In this document: piece after piece, positions 44,657 to 53,296 of the stretch
Numbering within the stretch: the first letter of the stretch is position 1
Layout: the number at the start of each line of letters is the position of its first letter
DNA from: Gemmatimonadota bacterium
Lineage (GTDB): Bacteria > Gemmatimonadota > Gemmatimonadetes > Gemmatimonadales > GWC2-71-9
Length of the DNA stretch: 64,000 nt
Assembly (NCBI GenBank): GCA_003223395.1
Contig: QHUZ01000024.1
Coordinates: 28,094-92,093 of the forward strand
Reading direction: 5' to 3'
Program-made: the position numbers and the translations under genes
Notes under the pieces: generated by a model
What the model was told of the DNA's origin: nothing
The model's input: only the letters and a program-made list of their open reading frames with translations
The model's database searches: none

Positions 44657-45925
44657 CTACCGCTCGCGTCTCAAGAGCGCGTAGTCCTTCCGGCCCTTCC
44701 GCAACAGGAGGTTTCGGCCGCCGATCCAGTCCCCCGATCCAATCGTGCGCGCGACGTCATCGATGCGCTGCTGGTTCACGTAGATCCCACCCTGCTCGAT
44801 GCTGCGGCGCGCCTCGCTCTTGGACTTGGCGAGACCCGCTCGGGCGACGAGATCGACGAGCGTGAGGCCGTCCGAGTCGCCCTCGACCACGACCGTCGGA
44901 ATCTCACTTGCGAGGATGTCGAACACCTGCGGATGGACCTCGGCCTGTTCATCGCCAAACAGGATCGCGGAAGCCGCCTGGACGCTCTGCAGGACGTCGG
45001 CGCCGTGCACGCGTGTCGTCACATCGGTGGCGAGCGCGCGCTGCGCGGGCCTGGTCGCCGGATCCCGTTTCTGTTGCGCCGCAAGATCGTCAATTTCCCC
45101 GCGCGTCTTGAGCGTGAACAGCTTGAGATAGTTCACGACGTCCCGATCATCTACGTTGATCCAGAACTGGTAGAACTTGTAGGGCGAGGTCATCTCCGGA
45201 TCGAGATACACGGCACCCGATTCGGTCTTGCCGAATTTCTGGCCCGAGGCGCGTGTCACCAACGGCGCAACCAGCCCGTGGACCTCCGCATTCTCGACCC
45301 GACGAATCAACTCGATCCCGGCGGTGATATTCCCCCATTGATCGCTGCCCGCGACTTGCAGCGTGCACTGTCGCTCGCGGTAGAGATGGAGGAAATCGTA
45401 CGCCTGGAGCAGCATGTAGCTGAATTCCGTGAAGGAGAGCCCGCTCTCCATCCGCGCCTTCACCGATTCCTTCTGCATCATCACGTTGACCGTGAAGTGT
45501 TTCCCGACGTCGCGCAGGAAGTCGATGAGGTGTTGCTCCACCAACCACTTCGCGTTGTCGAGCAGGAATGCCGCCGTAGGCCCGGTACCAAACTCGAGGA
45601 AGCGCGCCGATTGATCTCGCATCCGTCGCACGTTCTCGCGAATCTCTTCTCTGGAAAGCAAGGGTCGTTCCGCGGATTTTCCGGATGGATCACCAATAAG
45701 GCCGGTCCCGCCCCCCATCAGGACAATCGGCCGATGACCGTGACGTTGCAGATTCGCGAGCAACATCAGCGGCATCAGGTTCCCGACCTGGAGACTGCGG
45801 ACGGTTGGGTCGAAGCCGCAGTAGGTCGTGACGGGCCCCTTGGCAAAGTGCGCCGCGAGGCCGGGCGTCGCCTGCTGGACGAACCCGCGCCACTCTAATT
45901 CTTGCAACACGTTAGCCTGTGTCAT
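44657..45925 (-). CDS. tyrS: Tyrosyl-tRNA synthetase
   Basis: 'TYCGFDPTVRSLQVGNLMPLMLLANLQRHGHRPIVLMGGGTGLIGDPSGKSAERPLL', 'LQVAGSDQWGNITAGIELIRR', 'GQKFGKTESGAVYLD'. Confidence 0.95.
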   Translation of the reverse strand: MTQANVLQELEWRGFVQQATPGLAAHFAKGPVTTYCGFDPTVRSLQVGNLMPLMLLANLQRHGHRPIVLMGGGTGLIGDPSGKSAERPLLSREEIRENVRRMRDQSARFLEFGTGPTAAFLLDNAKWLVEQHLIDFLRDVGKHFTVNVMMQKESVKARMESGLSFTEFSYMLLQAYDFLHLYRERQCTLQVAGSDQWGNITAGIELIRRVENAEVHGLVAPLVTRASGQKFGKTESGAVYLDPEMTSPYKFYQFWINVDDRDVVNYLKLFTLKTRGEIDDLAAQQKRDPATRPAQRALATDVTTRVHGADVLQSVQAASAILFGDEQAEVHPQVFDILASEIPTVVVEGDSDGLTLVDLVARAGLAKSKSEARRSIEQGGIYVNQQRIDDVARTIGSGDWIGGRNLLLRKGRKDYALLRRER

Positions 45926-45962
45926 GGCGGCGAATTTACCGTGTCATTAGGTTGTATTACAG

Positions 45963-48164
45963 ATGGCTTTTTCGACACCTCCTTCGCCCCCCCACGCCGC
46001 CGCAGGATCACGCCGCCCGTTTTACATCCGCTGGTGGTACGATCCGGTCCAGCGCCGGCGGGCGATCATCACGACCGTGCTGGCCCTGCTCTACGGCAGC
46101 GGCCTCGTCTACGGCTCGTGGACGCGCGTTTGCTCCGGCGACCGCTGCCCCAGCATCATGCGTCTCCAGCCGGAACGTCATGCCCAGCTGCAGACGTCCA
46201 AGGTCTACGCCGCCGACGGCCGGCTCATCAGCGAGCTCGGCATCGAGCTGCGGACGGTGCTGCCGCTCGAGCAGATTCCCGTCCACGTGCGCCAGGCGTT
46301 CATCGCGGTCGAGGACAAGCGCTTCTACAAGCACAACGGCATCGACTATTGGCGCATCCTCGGCGCGCTGAAGGCCAACATCCTCACGCTGCACTACACC
46401 CAGGGTTTCTCGACCATCACGATGCAGCTCGCGCGGAACGTCTTCCCCGAGCGCCTCGGCCGCGAGAAGAAGCTGGCCCGTAAGCTGCGCGAGGCGCGCG
46501 TGGCGGTGGAGCTGGAACGCAACTTCAGCAAGGACACGATCCTCGAGCTGTATCTCAACCAGATCAGCCTCGGGCCGAACGTCTTCGGGGTGGAAGCGGC
46601 GTCGCAGGTGTTCTTCGGCAAATCAGCGCGCGATCTGAACGTCGCCGAGGCCGCGACGTTGGCGGCGCTGCCCAAGGCGCCGGGCAACTACAATCCGCGC
46701 ACGCATCCCGATCGTGCGGTGCTGCGCCGCAATGCCGTGCTCAATCTGATGCGCGATCAGGGATACCTGGCGCCTGAGGACGCGGAGTTCTGGAAGGCAT
46801 ACCCGCTGGTCTTGACCACGCGCCGCACCAACTACGGCGACGTCGCGCCCTACTTTGTCGAGTGGCTCCGGTCGTCGTTCCTCGAGCCGCGCTTCGGGCG
46901 CGACTTGTACGAAAAGGGCCTGCGGATCTACACGACGCTCGACCTCGACATGCAGGAGGCGGCGGAGCAGTCGCTCGAGTCGCAGCTCGACGAGATCGAA
47001 TCGGGCATCTACTCGAACGGGAAGTTCGAGGGTACCTCGTATCGCCAGTACATCGAACAGGGCCGCGCCACGCCCGACGAGCAGACCCCGTACGCGCAGT
47101 ATCTCCAGGGCGCGCTGCTCGCCCTCGATGCCAAGACCGGCAACATCCTCGCCATGGTGGGCGGCCGCGACTTCAGCGACTCAAAGTGGAATCACGTGAC
47201 GCAGTCGGCGCGGCCACCGGGCTCGACGTTCAAGCCGTTCGTGTACTCCGCGGCGATCCGCGCCGGGCATCCGGTCACCGAGATGCTCGACGACTCGCCG
47301 CTCAATCCGCCGGTCATCCAGCTCGACAGCTCGCTGTGGCAGCCGAAGGACTACGACGACACGACGCTGGGTCTGATTCCGATGCGCCAGTCGCTGTACC
47401 TGTCCCGCAACCTGTCCACGATCAAGCTCGGCATGTCGCTGGGCGAACAGACCGTGATCGGCGAAGCGCGGCGCTACGGCATCACCACGCCGCTGCCGCC
47501 ATACCCATCGATTCACATCGGCGCGCGCGAGGCCAAACCGATCGAGCTGATCGCGGCCTACACGGCGTTCGCGAATAACGGCACGCGCGTCGAGCCGATC
47601 GGCATCCAGCGCATCGAGGACCGCCAGGGCAACATCCTCTATCAGTCCACGATCAAGCGCGAGCAGGTGATGGACCCCGAGCACAACTGGCTGATGCTCG
47701 ACATGCTGCGCGACGTGATGCGCTGCCAGCCGGGCTCGGGGCTGCATCGCTGCGGCACCGCGGCGAGCGCCGTCGGCGGGCTGCGCGTCCCGATGGCCGG
47801 GAAGACCGGGACCACGGACGACTACACCGACGCCTGGTTCGTGGGCTTCACCCCCGAAATCGTCACCGGGATCTGGATCGGCTACGACCTGCAGCGGCGG
47901 ATCATGAACAACGCCGGCGGTGGCCGCATCGTGGCACCCGCCTGGACGAAGTTCATGCGCGACGTGTACGAGCGGCGTCCGTCGCCCGGCGATTGGGCGC
48001 GTCCCGACGATCTCGTCACGCGCGAGGTTGACTGGTCGAACGGTTTCCTCGCGACGCCGTTCTGCCCGCTGGAAGTACGGCGCTGGGAGTGGTTCTATCC
48101 GGGCACCGAGCCGTCCCAAGTGTGTCAGGTGCATTCGCCGTTCGGGGTGGGAGTCACACCCTAG
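45963..48164 (+). CDS. Penicillin-binding protein 1A (transglycosylase/transpeptidase)
   Basis: 'AVEDKRFYKHNGIDYWRILGALKANI', 'GFSTITMQLARN', 'RPPGSTFKPFVYSAAI', 'MAGKTGTTDDYTDAWFVGFTPE'. Confidence 0.95.
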   Translation: MAFSTPPSPPHAAAGSRRPFYIRWWYDPVQRRRAIITTVLALLYGSGLVYGSWTRVCSGDRCPSIMRLQPERHAQLQTSKVYAADGRLISELGIELRTVLPLEQIPVHVRQAFIAVEDKRFYKHNGIDYWRILGALKANILTLHYTQGFSTITMQLARNVFPERLGREKKLARKLREARVAVELERNFSKDTILELYLNQISLGPNVFGVEAASQVFFGKSARDLNVAEAATLAALPKAPGNYNPRTHPDRAVLRRNAVLNLMRDQGYLAPEDAEFWKAYPLVLTTRRTNYGDVAPYFVEWLRSSFLEPRFGRDLYEKGLRIYTTLDLDMQEAAEQSLESQLDEIESGIYSNGKFEGTSYRQYIEQGRATPDEQTPYAQYLQGALLALDAKTGNILAMVGGRDFSDSKWNHVTQSARPPGSTFKPFVYSAAIRAGHPVTEMLDDSPLNPPVIQLDSSLWQPKDYDDTTLGLIPMRQSLYLSRNLSTIKLGMSLGEQTVIGEARRYGITTPLPPYPSIHIGAREAKPIELIAAYTAFANNGTRVEPIGIQRIEDRQGNILYQSTIKREQVMDPEHNWLMLDMLRDVMRCQPGSGLHRCGTAASAVGGLRVPMAGKTGTTDDYTDAWFVGFTPEIVTGIWIGYDLQRRIMNNAGGGRIVAPAWTKFMRDVYERRPSPGDWARPDDLVTREVDWSNGFLATPFCPLEVRRWEWFYPGTEPSQVCQVHSPFGVGVTP

Positions 48165-48167
48165 CTC

Positions 48168-49373
48168 TTGCTACGCATTCGAGCGGGCCGGGTCCATCCC
48201 GTCACGGCGCCGTCCTTCGAGGACGGCGCCGTTCTTGTTGACGCGAACGGCCGGATCGCGGCGGTCGGTCCGAACAACCGCGTGCCGGCACCTGCGGGCA
48301 TCCAGGCGCGGCAGTTTCCCGACGCGGAGCTCATGCCTGGCCTCGTCAATTGCCACACGCATCTCGAGCTCACGCATCTGGGCGGCGGGGCGAAGCACGA
48401 CGAGCCCGAGTTTCTCACATGGATCCGCCGCATTCGCGAGCTGAAAGACGCGACCAGCGCGGAGGCGTTCTACGCGGCTGCCGTGGCCGGCATCCGCGAT
48501 TGCTGGGCGCGCGGTGTCACATGCGTCGCGGAGACCGGCAGCACAGGCGCGGTCATGCGCGCGCTCCACGACCTTCGCGGGCGGGGCATCGTGTACCACG
48601 AGGTGTTTGGCCCCGACCCCGCACAGTGTTCCGCAAGCATGGCAGAGTTGGAGGCGACTGTTCGCCCACTTCGCCGTCTTGAGGCTCCGCAACTGCGCTT
48701 GGGAGTATCGCCGCACGCCCCCTACACAGTTTCAGCGCCTCTGTATGAAGCCGTCGCGGAGTTCGCGCGGCTCGAGCATCTCCCGATCGCCGTGCACGTC
48801 GCCGAGTCGAAGGAAGAGACCACCTTCGTACGCGACGGTGACGGGCCCTTCGCCACCGCGCTGCGGGCGCGCGGCATCATGGTGCAGCCTCAACACTGCT
48901 CGCCCGTCGCCTACCTCGTGCAACGTGGCGTCGTGCAACGTGGGACGGTGTGCATTCACAGCGTCCAAGTGGACGACAGCGATGTCGCACTGCTACGGAA
49001 GGTCGGGGCCTCAGTCGCCCATTGCCCGCGCTCCAACGCAGGGCACCGCCACGGCCGCGCGCCTCTGGCTGAGTTTCGCACGGCGGGGATCCCGGTCGGA
49101 CTCGGCACGGACTCGGTCGTCAGTGTGGGAGATCTCGATCTCTGGGCCGAAGCCGGGGCCGCGGGTCTTAGCGGGAACGACGCGCTGCGCGCGCTTACAA
49201 TAGAAGGGGCGCGTGCGCTGGGGTGGGAAACGGAGATTGGGTCGTTGGATGTTGGAAAGGCTGCGGACCTAGCGGTGTTTCCCTTCGCCGCCCTTCGCCG
49301 CCCCTCGCCGCCCTTCGCCGCCCAGTTAACAGTAGTCAGGGGACAGATCGTGCATCAGATTTCCGCCCCATGA
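48168..49373 (+). CDS. Amidohydrolase (aminofutalosine/MTA-SAH deaminase family)
   Basis: 'MPGLVNCHTHLELTH', 'GVSPHAPYTVSAPLYE', 'PIAVHVAESKEET', 'IPVGLGTDSVVSVGDLDLWAE', 'GKAADLAVFPF'; TTG start. Confidence 0.87.
   Translation: MLRIRAGRVHPVTAPSFEDGAVLVDANGRIAAVGPNNRVPAPAGIQARQFPDAELMPGLVNCHTHLELTHLGGGAKHDEPEFLTWIRRIRELKDATSAEAFYAAAVAGIRDCWARGVTCVAETGSTGAVMRALHDLRGRGIVYHEVFGPDPAQCSASMAELEATVRPLRRLEAPQLRLGVSPHAPYTVSAPLYEAVAEFARLEHLPIAVHVAESKEETTFVRDGDGPFATALRARGIMVQPQHCSPVAYLVQRGVVQRGTVCIHSVQVDDSDVALLRKVGASVAHCPRSNAGHRHGRAPLAEFRTAGIPVGLGTDSVVSVGDLDLWAEAGAAGLSGNDALRALTIEGARALGWETEIGSLDVGKAADLAVFPFAALRRPSPPFAAQLTVVRGQIVHQISAP
48206..48230. repeat. Perfect hairpin GGCGCCGTCC-TTCGA-GGACGGCGCC near the 5' end of the amidohydrolase gene
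   Basis: 10-bp perfect stem, 5-nt loop. Confidence 0.6.
49281..49323. repeat. 10-bp tandem repeat (CCCTTCGCCG x4)
   Basis: cccttcgccg cccttcgccg cccctcgccg cccttcgccg ccc within the amidohydrolase 3' end. Confidence 0.8.
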
Positions 49374-49828
49374 AAACGCAGCGTCACGCGGCCATCCTGC
49401 GGATCGTCCGCGGCGAGACGGTAGGGAGCCAGGAGCAGCTGCGCGAGCGTCTCAAGGGCGAGGGGTACAACGTGACGCAGGCGACGCTGTCGCGCGACAT
49501 TCGCGAGCTCGGACTCGCCAAGGTCGCGGCCCCCGATGGCGGTTCGCATTACGCCGCGGCGCCGGAAGGCGCGCCCGGCGTCCGGCCGCACCTGGAGCAG
49601 CTGCTTCCCACCATGCTCGTTTCGGCCGAAGGCGTTGGCCCGCTGCTCGTCCTGAAAACGACGACCGGCGGCGCGCAGGCGCTGGGCCTGGCGCTCGACG
49701 GCGCCGGCTGGAGTGAGATCATCGGCACCATCGCCGGTGACGATGCCATTCTGGTCATCACTCGCAGCGAGCGAGGCCGCCGCGCCGTGCAGGTGCGGCT
49801 GAGGGAGCTCGCAGGACTTCCCGCGTGA
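49370..49828 (+). CDS. argR: Arginine repressor
   Basis: 'RHAAILRIVRGETVGSQEQLRERLKGEGYNVTQATLSRDIRELGLAKV', 'GTIAGDDAILVITRSE'. Confidence 0.93.
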   Translation: MKTQRHAAILRIVRGETVGSQEQLRERLKGEGYNVTQATLSRDIRELGLAKVAAPDGGSHYAAAPEGAPGVRPHLEQLLPTMLVSAEGVGPLLVLKTTTGGAQALGLALDGAGWSEIIGTIAGDDAILVITRSERGRRAVQVRLRELAGLPA

Positions 49829-50547
49829 AAACGTGTTTGCCCGTCATTGCTCTTCTGGTCGCTACAAGTTCCTGCAAAGCTCAATCACAACCTCCAGCCC
49901 CTCCACCATCCTCCACAGTCCAGAATTCCCTCAGCGACGCCGAGAAGGCGGCTGGTTGGAAGCTGCTCTTCGACGGGCAGACGACCACGGGGTGGCGCAA
50001 CTACCGGAAGCCGACGATCTCCGACGGCTGGAGCGTGCGGGACGGGGCACTCACGCGCGTTGGCGCCGGGGGCGACATCATCACCAATGACGAATTCAAG
50101 AATTTCGAGCTGACCATCGACTGGAAGATCGAGATCGGCGGCAACAGCGGGATCTTCTGGCGCGCGAGCGAAGACAGCGATGCGATCTACTGGAACGCGC
50201 CGGAAATGCAGGTCCTGGATGACGCGAAACACCCCGACGGCCAGTCGCCGCTGACATCGGCGGGGGCGGCCTACGATCTCTATCCGGCGCCCCCGGGTCA
50301 CGTGCGTCCCGGCGGGGAATGGAATTCCGCGCGGCTCGTCGTGAACGGGAATCACGTCGAGCAGTGGCTGAACGGCTTCAAGATGGTCGAGTTCGAACTG
50401 GGCAGCCGCGATTGGGACTCGAAAGTGGCGGCGAGCAAGTTCAAACCGCATCCGCGCTTCGGGAAAAACACGCAGGGGCACATCGGACTACAGGATCACG
50501 GCAACGTGGTCGCCTTCCGCAACATCAAAATTCGAGTGTTGCCATGA
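49825..50547 (+). CDS. DUF1080 (3-keto-disaccharide hydrolase-type) secreted/lipoprotein
   Basis: 'GWKLLFDGQTTTGWRNYRKP', 'FELTIDWKIEIGGNSGIFWRASE', 'GHIGLQDHGNVVAFRNIKIR'; GTG start overlapping argR stop. Confidence 0.9.
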   Translation: MKTCLPVIALLVATSSCKAQSQPPAPPPSSTVQNSLSDAEKAAGWKLLFDGQTTTGWRNYRKPTISDGWSVRDGALTRVGAGGDIITNDEFKNFELTIDWKIEIGGNSGIFWRASEDSDAIYWNAPEMQVLDDAKHPDGQSPLTSAGAAYDLYPAPPGHVRPGGEWNSARLVVNGNHVEQWLNGFKMVEFELGSRDWDSKVAASKFKPHPRFGKNTQGHIGLQDHGNVVAFRNIKIRVLP

Positions 50548-51944
50548 GCAAACAGTCCCGCAGAGGCCCAAAGGTAAGGGCGCAGCATGCTGCGCCCCTA
50601 CACTCCCACCCCATTTCGCGCCGGGACTTTGTGGACGAGGTCGCCGCAGCCGGCCTGTCGTTCACGATCGTGTCGCCGCATGTGTTGGGCGCACGAGGGC
50701 GCAATCGCTTGGCGCCGAGTGACAAGCTCAACATCGCGTGCATCGGCGCCGGCGGGATGGGCGGGAACGACGTGCGCGGGGTGGGGAAGACCGAGAACAT
50801 CTACGCGTTGTGCGACGTGGACGAGCGGCAGGCGGCGGGGTCGTTCTCGGCCTTTCCCCTGGCGAAGCGGTTCAAGGATTTTCGCGTGATGCTCGACAAA
50901 GAAGGAAAGAACATCGACGCGGTCACGGTCTCGACGCCCGATCACACGCACACGGTCGCCGGGATGATGGCGATGAAGCTGGGCAAGCACACGCGCATTC
51001 AGAAGCCGTTGGCGCGGACGCTGTGGGAAGTAAAGCAGCTCGAGGACGCGGCCCGGAAATACAAGGTGCAGACGCAAATGGGGAATCAGGGCCACGCTGA
51101 GGAAGGCACGCGCCTGATTCGTGAATGGGTCGAAGCCGGCCTGATCGGGACGGTGCGCGAGGTTCAGCTCTGGACCAACCGGCCCATCTGGCCGCAGGCG
51201 ATCGACCGGCCGCTCGAGAAGTACGACACGCCCACGACGCTCGACTGGGATCTCTGGCTCGGTCCCGCGCCGGAGCGGCCGTACAATCCGGCGTACGCAC
51301 CGTTCAAATGGCGCGGGTGGTGGGACTTCGGCACCGGCGCCCTCGGCGATATCGCGTGTCACTCGATGGACGCGTCGTTCTGGGCGCTGGAGCTCGGGTA
51401 TCCCACGCGCATCGAGGCGGAGTCCACCAAGCTGTTCGCGGAGACCGCACCCGCGTGCTCGCGCATCACGTACTCGTTCGCGGCGAAGGGCAATCGGCCA
51501 CCGGTCACGGTCGTGTGGCGCGACGGCAGCCTCTACCCGCCCCGGCCGAAAGAAATCGCCGATCCGGCCGCCTGGCCGTTCGACACGAGCGGGCAATTGT
51601 GGATCGGAGATTCGGGCAAGCTGATCGCGGGAATTTACGGCGAGAACCCGCGGCTCCTGGATGATGCCAAGCAGGCCGAGGTCACGGCGCATCCGGTGCC
51701 GCAGAAGTATCCCCGGACCGAGGGCGTCTATGCCGAGTGGATCGGCGCCTGCAAAGGCGGGAAGCCGGCGGGTTCGAATATCCCCGAGCACTCGGGGCCG
51801 CTCACGGAGATGGTGCTGCTCGGCAATCTCGCCGTACGGACGGCGCAGCCGATCGACGTGAATCCGCAGACAGGTGCCGTGCTCACCACGGGGATCCCGG
51901 AGGAGTACATCAAACCCAGGTACAGGCAGGGATGGGGATGGTGA
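50544..51944 (+). CDS. Gfo/Idh/MocA family oxidoreductase with Tat-like signal
   Basis: 'ISRRDFVDEVAAAGLSFTI', 'LNIACIGAGGMGGNDVRGV', 'DAVTVSTPDHTHTVAGMMAMKLGKHTRIQKPLARTLWE'. Confidence 0.92.
   Translation: MSKQSRRGPKVRAQHAAPLHSHPISRRDFVDEVAAAGLSFTIVSPHVLGARGRNRLAPSDKLNIACIGAGGMGGNDVRGVGKTENIYALCDVDERQAAGSFSAFPLAKRFKDFRVMLDKEGKNIDAVTVSTPDHTHTVAGMMAMKLGKHTRIQKPLARTLWEVKQLEDAARKYKVQTQMGNQGHAEEGTRLIREWVEAGLIGTVREVQLWTNRPIWPQAIDRPLEKYDTPTTLDWDLWLGPAPERPYNPAYAPFKWRGWWDFGTGALGDIACHSMDASFWALELGYPTRIEAESTKLFAETAPACSRITYSFAAKGNRPPVTVVWRDGSLYPPRPKEIADPAAWPFDTSGQLWIGDSGKLIAGIYGENPRLLDDAKQAEVTAHPVPQKYPRTEGVYAEWIGACKGGKPAGSNIPEHSGPLTEMVLLGNLAVRTAQPIDVNPQTGAVLTTGIPEEYIKPRYRQGWGW
50574..50601. repeat. Palindromic REP-like element copy 3 (inside Gfo/Idh gene 5' end)
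   Basis: GTAAGGGCGCAGCATGCTGCGCCCCTAC, 1 mismatch. Confidence 0.87.
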
Positions 51945-51970
51945 TTGGCAGGGTGGCGCGTTCGTGATAG

Positions 51971-51998
51971 GTAGGGGCGCAGCATGCTGCGCCCCTAC
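51971..51998. repeat. Palindromic REP-like element copy 4 (intergenic, upstream of argG)
   Basis: GTAGGGGCGCAGCATGCTGCGCCCCTAC, perfect 28-bp palindrome. Confidence 0.9.
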
Positions 51999-52010
51999 CC
52001 AATGCCCATC

Positions 52011-52040
52011 TTGCGTCCCATCCCCCCTCGCATGTATTTT
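52011..52040 (+). promoter_or_regulatory. Predicted promoter TTGCGT-N18-TATTTT upstream of argG
   Basis: Hexamers at 52011-52016 and 52035-52040; predicted TSS about 52047, ATG 52052. Confidence 0.4.
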
Positions 52041-52051
52041 TATTCACCAAT

Positions 52052-53296
52052 ATGCATAAACCACACAACGGCAAATCCGGGCCGCTCGTCGTGCTCGCCT
52101 ATTCGGGCGGGCTCGATACGTCCGCTATCGTCCCCTGGCTGCGCGAGCAATACGGCGCGCGCGTCGTCTGCTTCGCCGCCGACGTGGGGCAGGGGCTGGG
52201 CGAGCTCGACGGCCTGATCGCGAAAGCAAAACGCTCGGGCGCCGAAGACTGCATCATCGAAGACCTCCGTGAAGAATTCGTGCGCGACTTCGTGTTCCCG
52301 ACGCTACGCGCCGGCGCCGTGTACGCCCGCACCTATCTGCTCGGCACGTCGATGGCGCGGCCGATCACCGCAGCGCATCAGGTCGCGGTCGCCCAGCGCC
52401 TCGGCGCCGATGCGGTCGCGCACGGCTGTACCGGCAAGGGCAACGATCAGGTCCGCTTCGAGCTGACGTACGCGGCGCTCGCGCCGGAGCTGCAGATCAT
52501 CGCGCCGTGGCGTGAATGGAAGTTCCAGAGCCGCGAAGATCTCATCACCTACGTGCACGCGAAGGGCGTGCCGGTGCAGGCGACGGCCGAGAAGCCGTAT
52601 TCGACCGATCGCAACCTATGGCACTGCTCGCACGAGGGCGGGATCCTGGAGGATCCGTCCCAGGAAGCGCCCGAGCACATCTTCGTCATGACGAAGAATC
52701 CGCTCGACGCGCCCGATGAGCCGGTCGTCGTGACGATCGGCTTCGAGGAAGGCAATCCCGTCAGTGTCGATGCCGTCCCCCTGGGTCCTGTCGAGCTCCT
52801 GGAACAACTGAACGAAGTCGCGGGCGAGCACGGCGTGGGCCGCGCCGACATCGTCGAAGATCGTCTCGTCGGGATGAAGTCGCGCGGCGTGTACGAGACG
52901 CCGGGCGGCACCGTGCTCTACGCCGCGCATCGCGAGCTGGAGCAAATGGTGCTCGACCGCCGCACACTCCGCATGAAGGACGAGCTGGCGCTCCGCTACG
53001 CGGACCTCGTGTACGACGGCCGCTGGTGGACGCCGGAGCGCGAAGCGCTCGACGCCCTCATCACCGCGACGCAGCAGCACGTCACGGGCACCGTCCGGTT
53101 GAAGCTGTTCAAGGGCAACGTCATCGTCGCCGGCCGCGAGAGCCCGTACGCGCTGTACCAGCCGTCGTACGCGACATTCGGCAAGGACAACGTCTACAAT
53201 CAGAAGGACGCCGAGGGCTTCATCCGGCTGTACGGCCTCGTGAGCAGAATTGCCGCCGGCCTGGCCGCCGAGCGGACGGATGTCCCAGCAAGCTGA
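52052..53296 (+). CDS. argG: Argininosuccinate synthase
   Basis: 'VVLAYSGGLDTSAIVPWLREQYGARVVCFAADVGQG', 'HGCTGKGNDQVRFELTYAALAPEL', 'SREDLITYVHAKGVPV'. Confidence 0.96.
   Translation: MHKPHNGKSGPLVVLAYSGGLDTSAIVPWLREQYGARVVCFAADVGQGLGELDGLIAKAKRSGAEDCIIEDLREEFVRDFVFPTLRAGAVYARTYLLGTSMARPITAAHQVAVAQRLGADAVAHGCTGKGNDQVRFELTYAALAPELQIIAPWREWKFQSREDLITYVHAKGVPVQATAEKPYSTDRNLWHCSHEGGILEDPSQEAPEHIFVMTKNPLDAPDEPVVVTIGFEEGNPVSVDAVPLGPVELLEQLNEVAGEHGVGRADIVEDRLVGMKSRGVYETPGGTVLYAAHRELEQMVLDRRTLRMKDELALRYADLVYDGRWWTPEREALDALITATQQHVTGTVRLKLFKGNVIVAGRESPYALYQPSYATFGKDNVYNQKDAEGFIRLYGLVSRIAAGLAAERTDVPAS

Noticed and set aside
50598-51791. 397-aa minus-strand ORF antisense to Gfo/Idh
   Set aside because: Shadow ORF; plus strand has Rossmann and Tat motifs.
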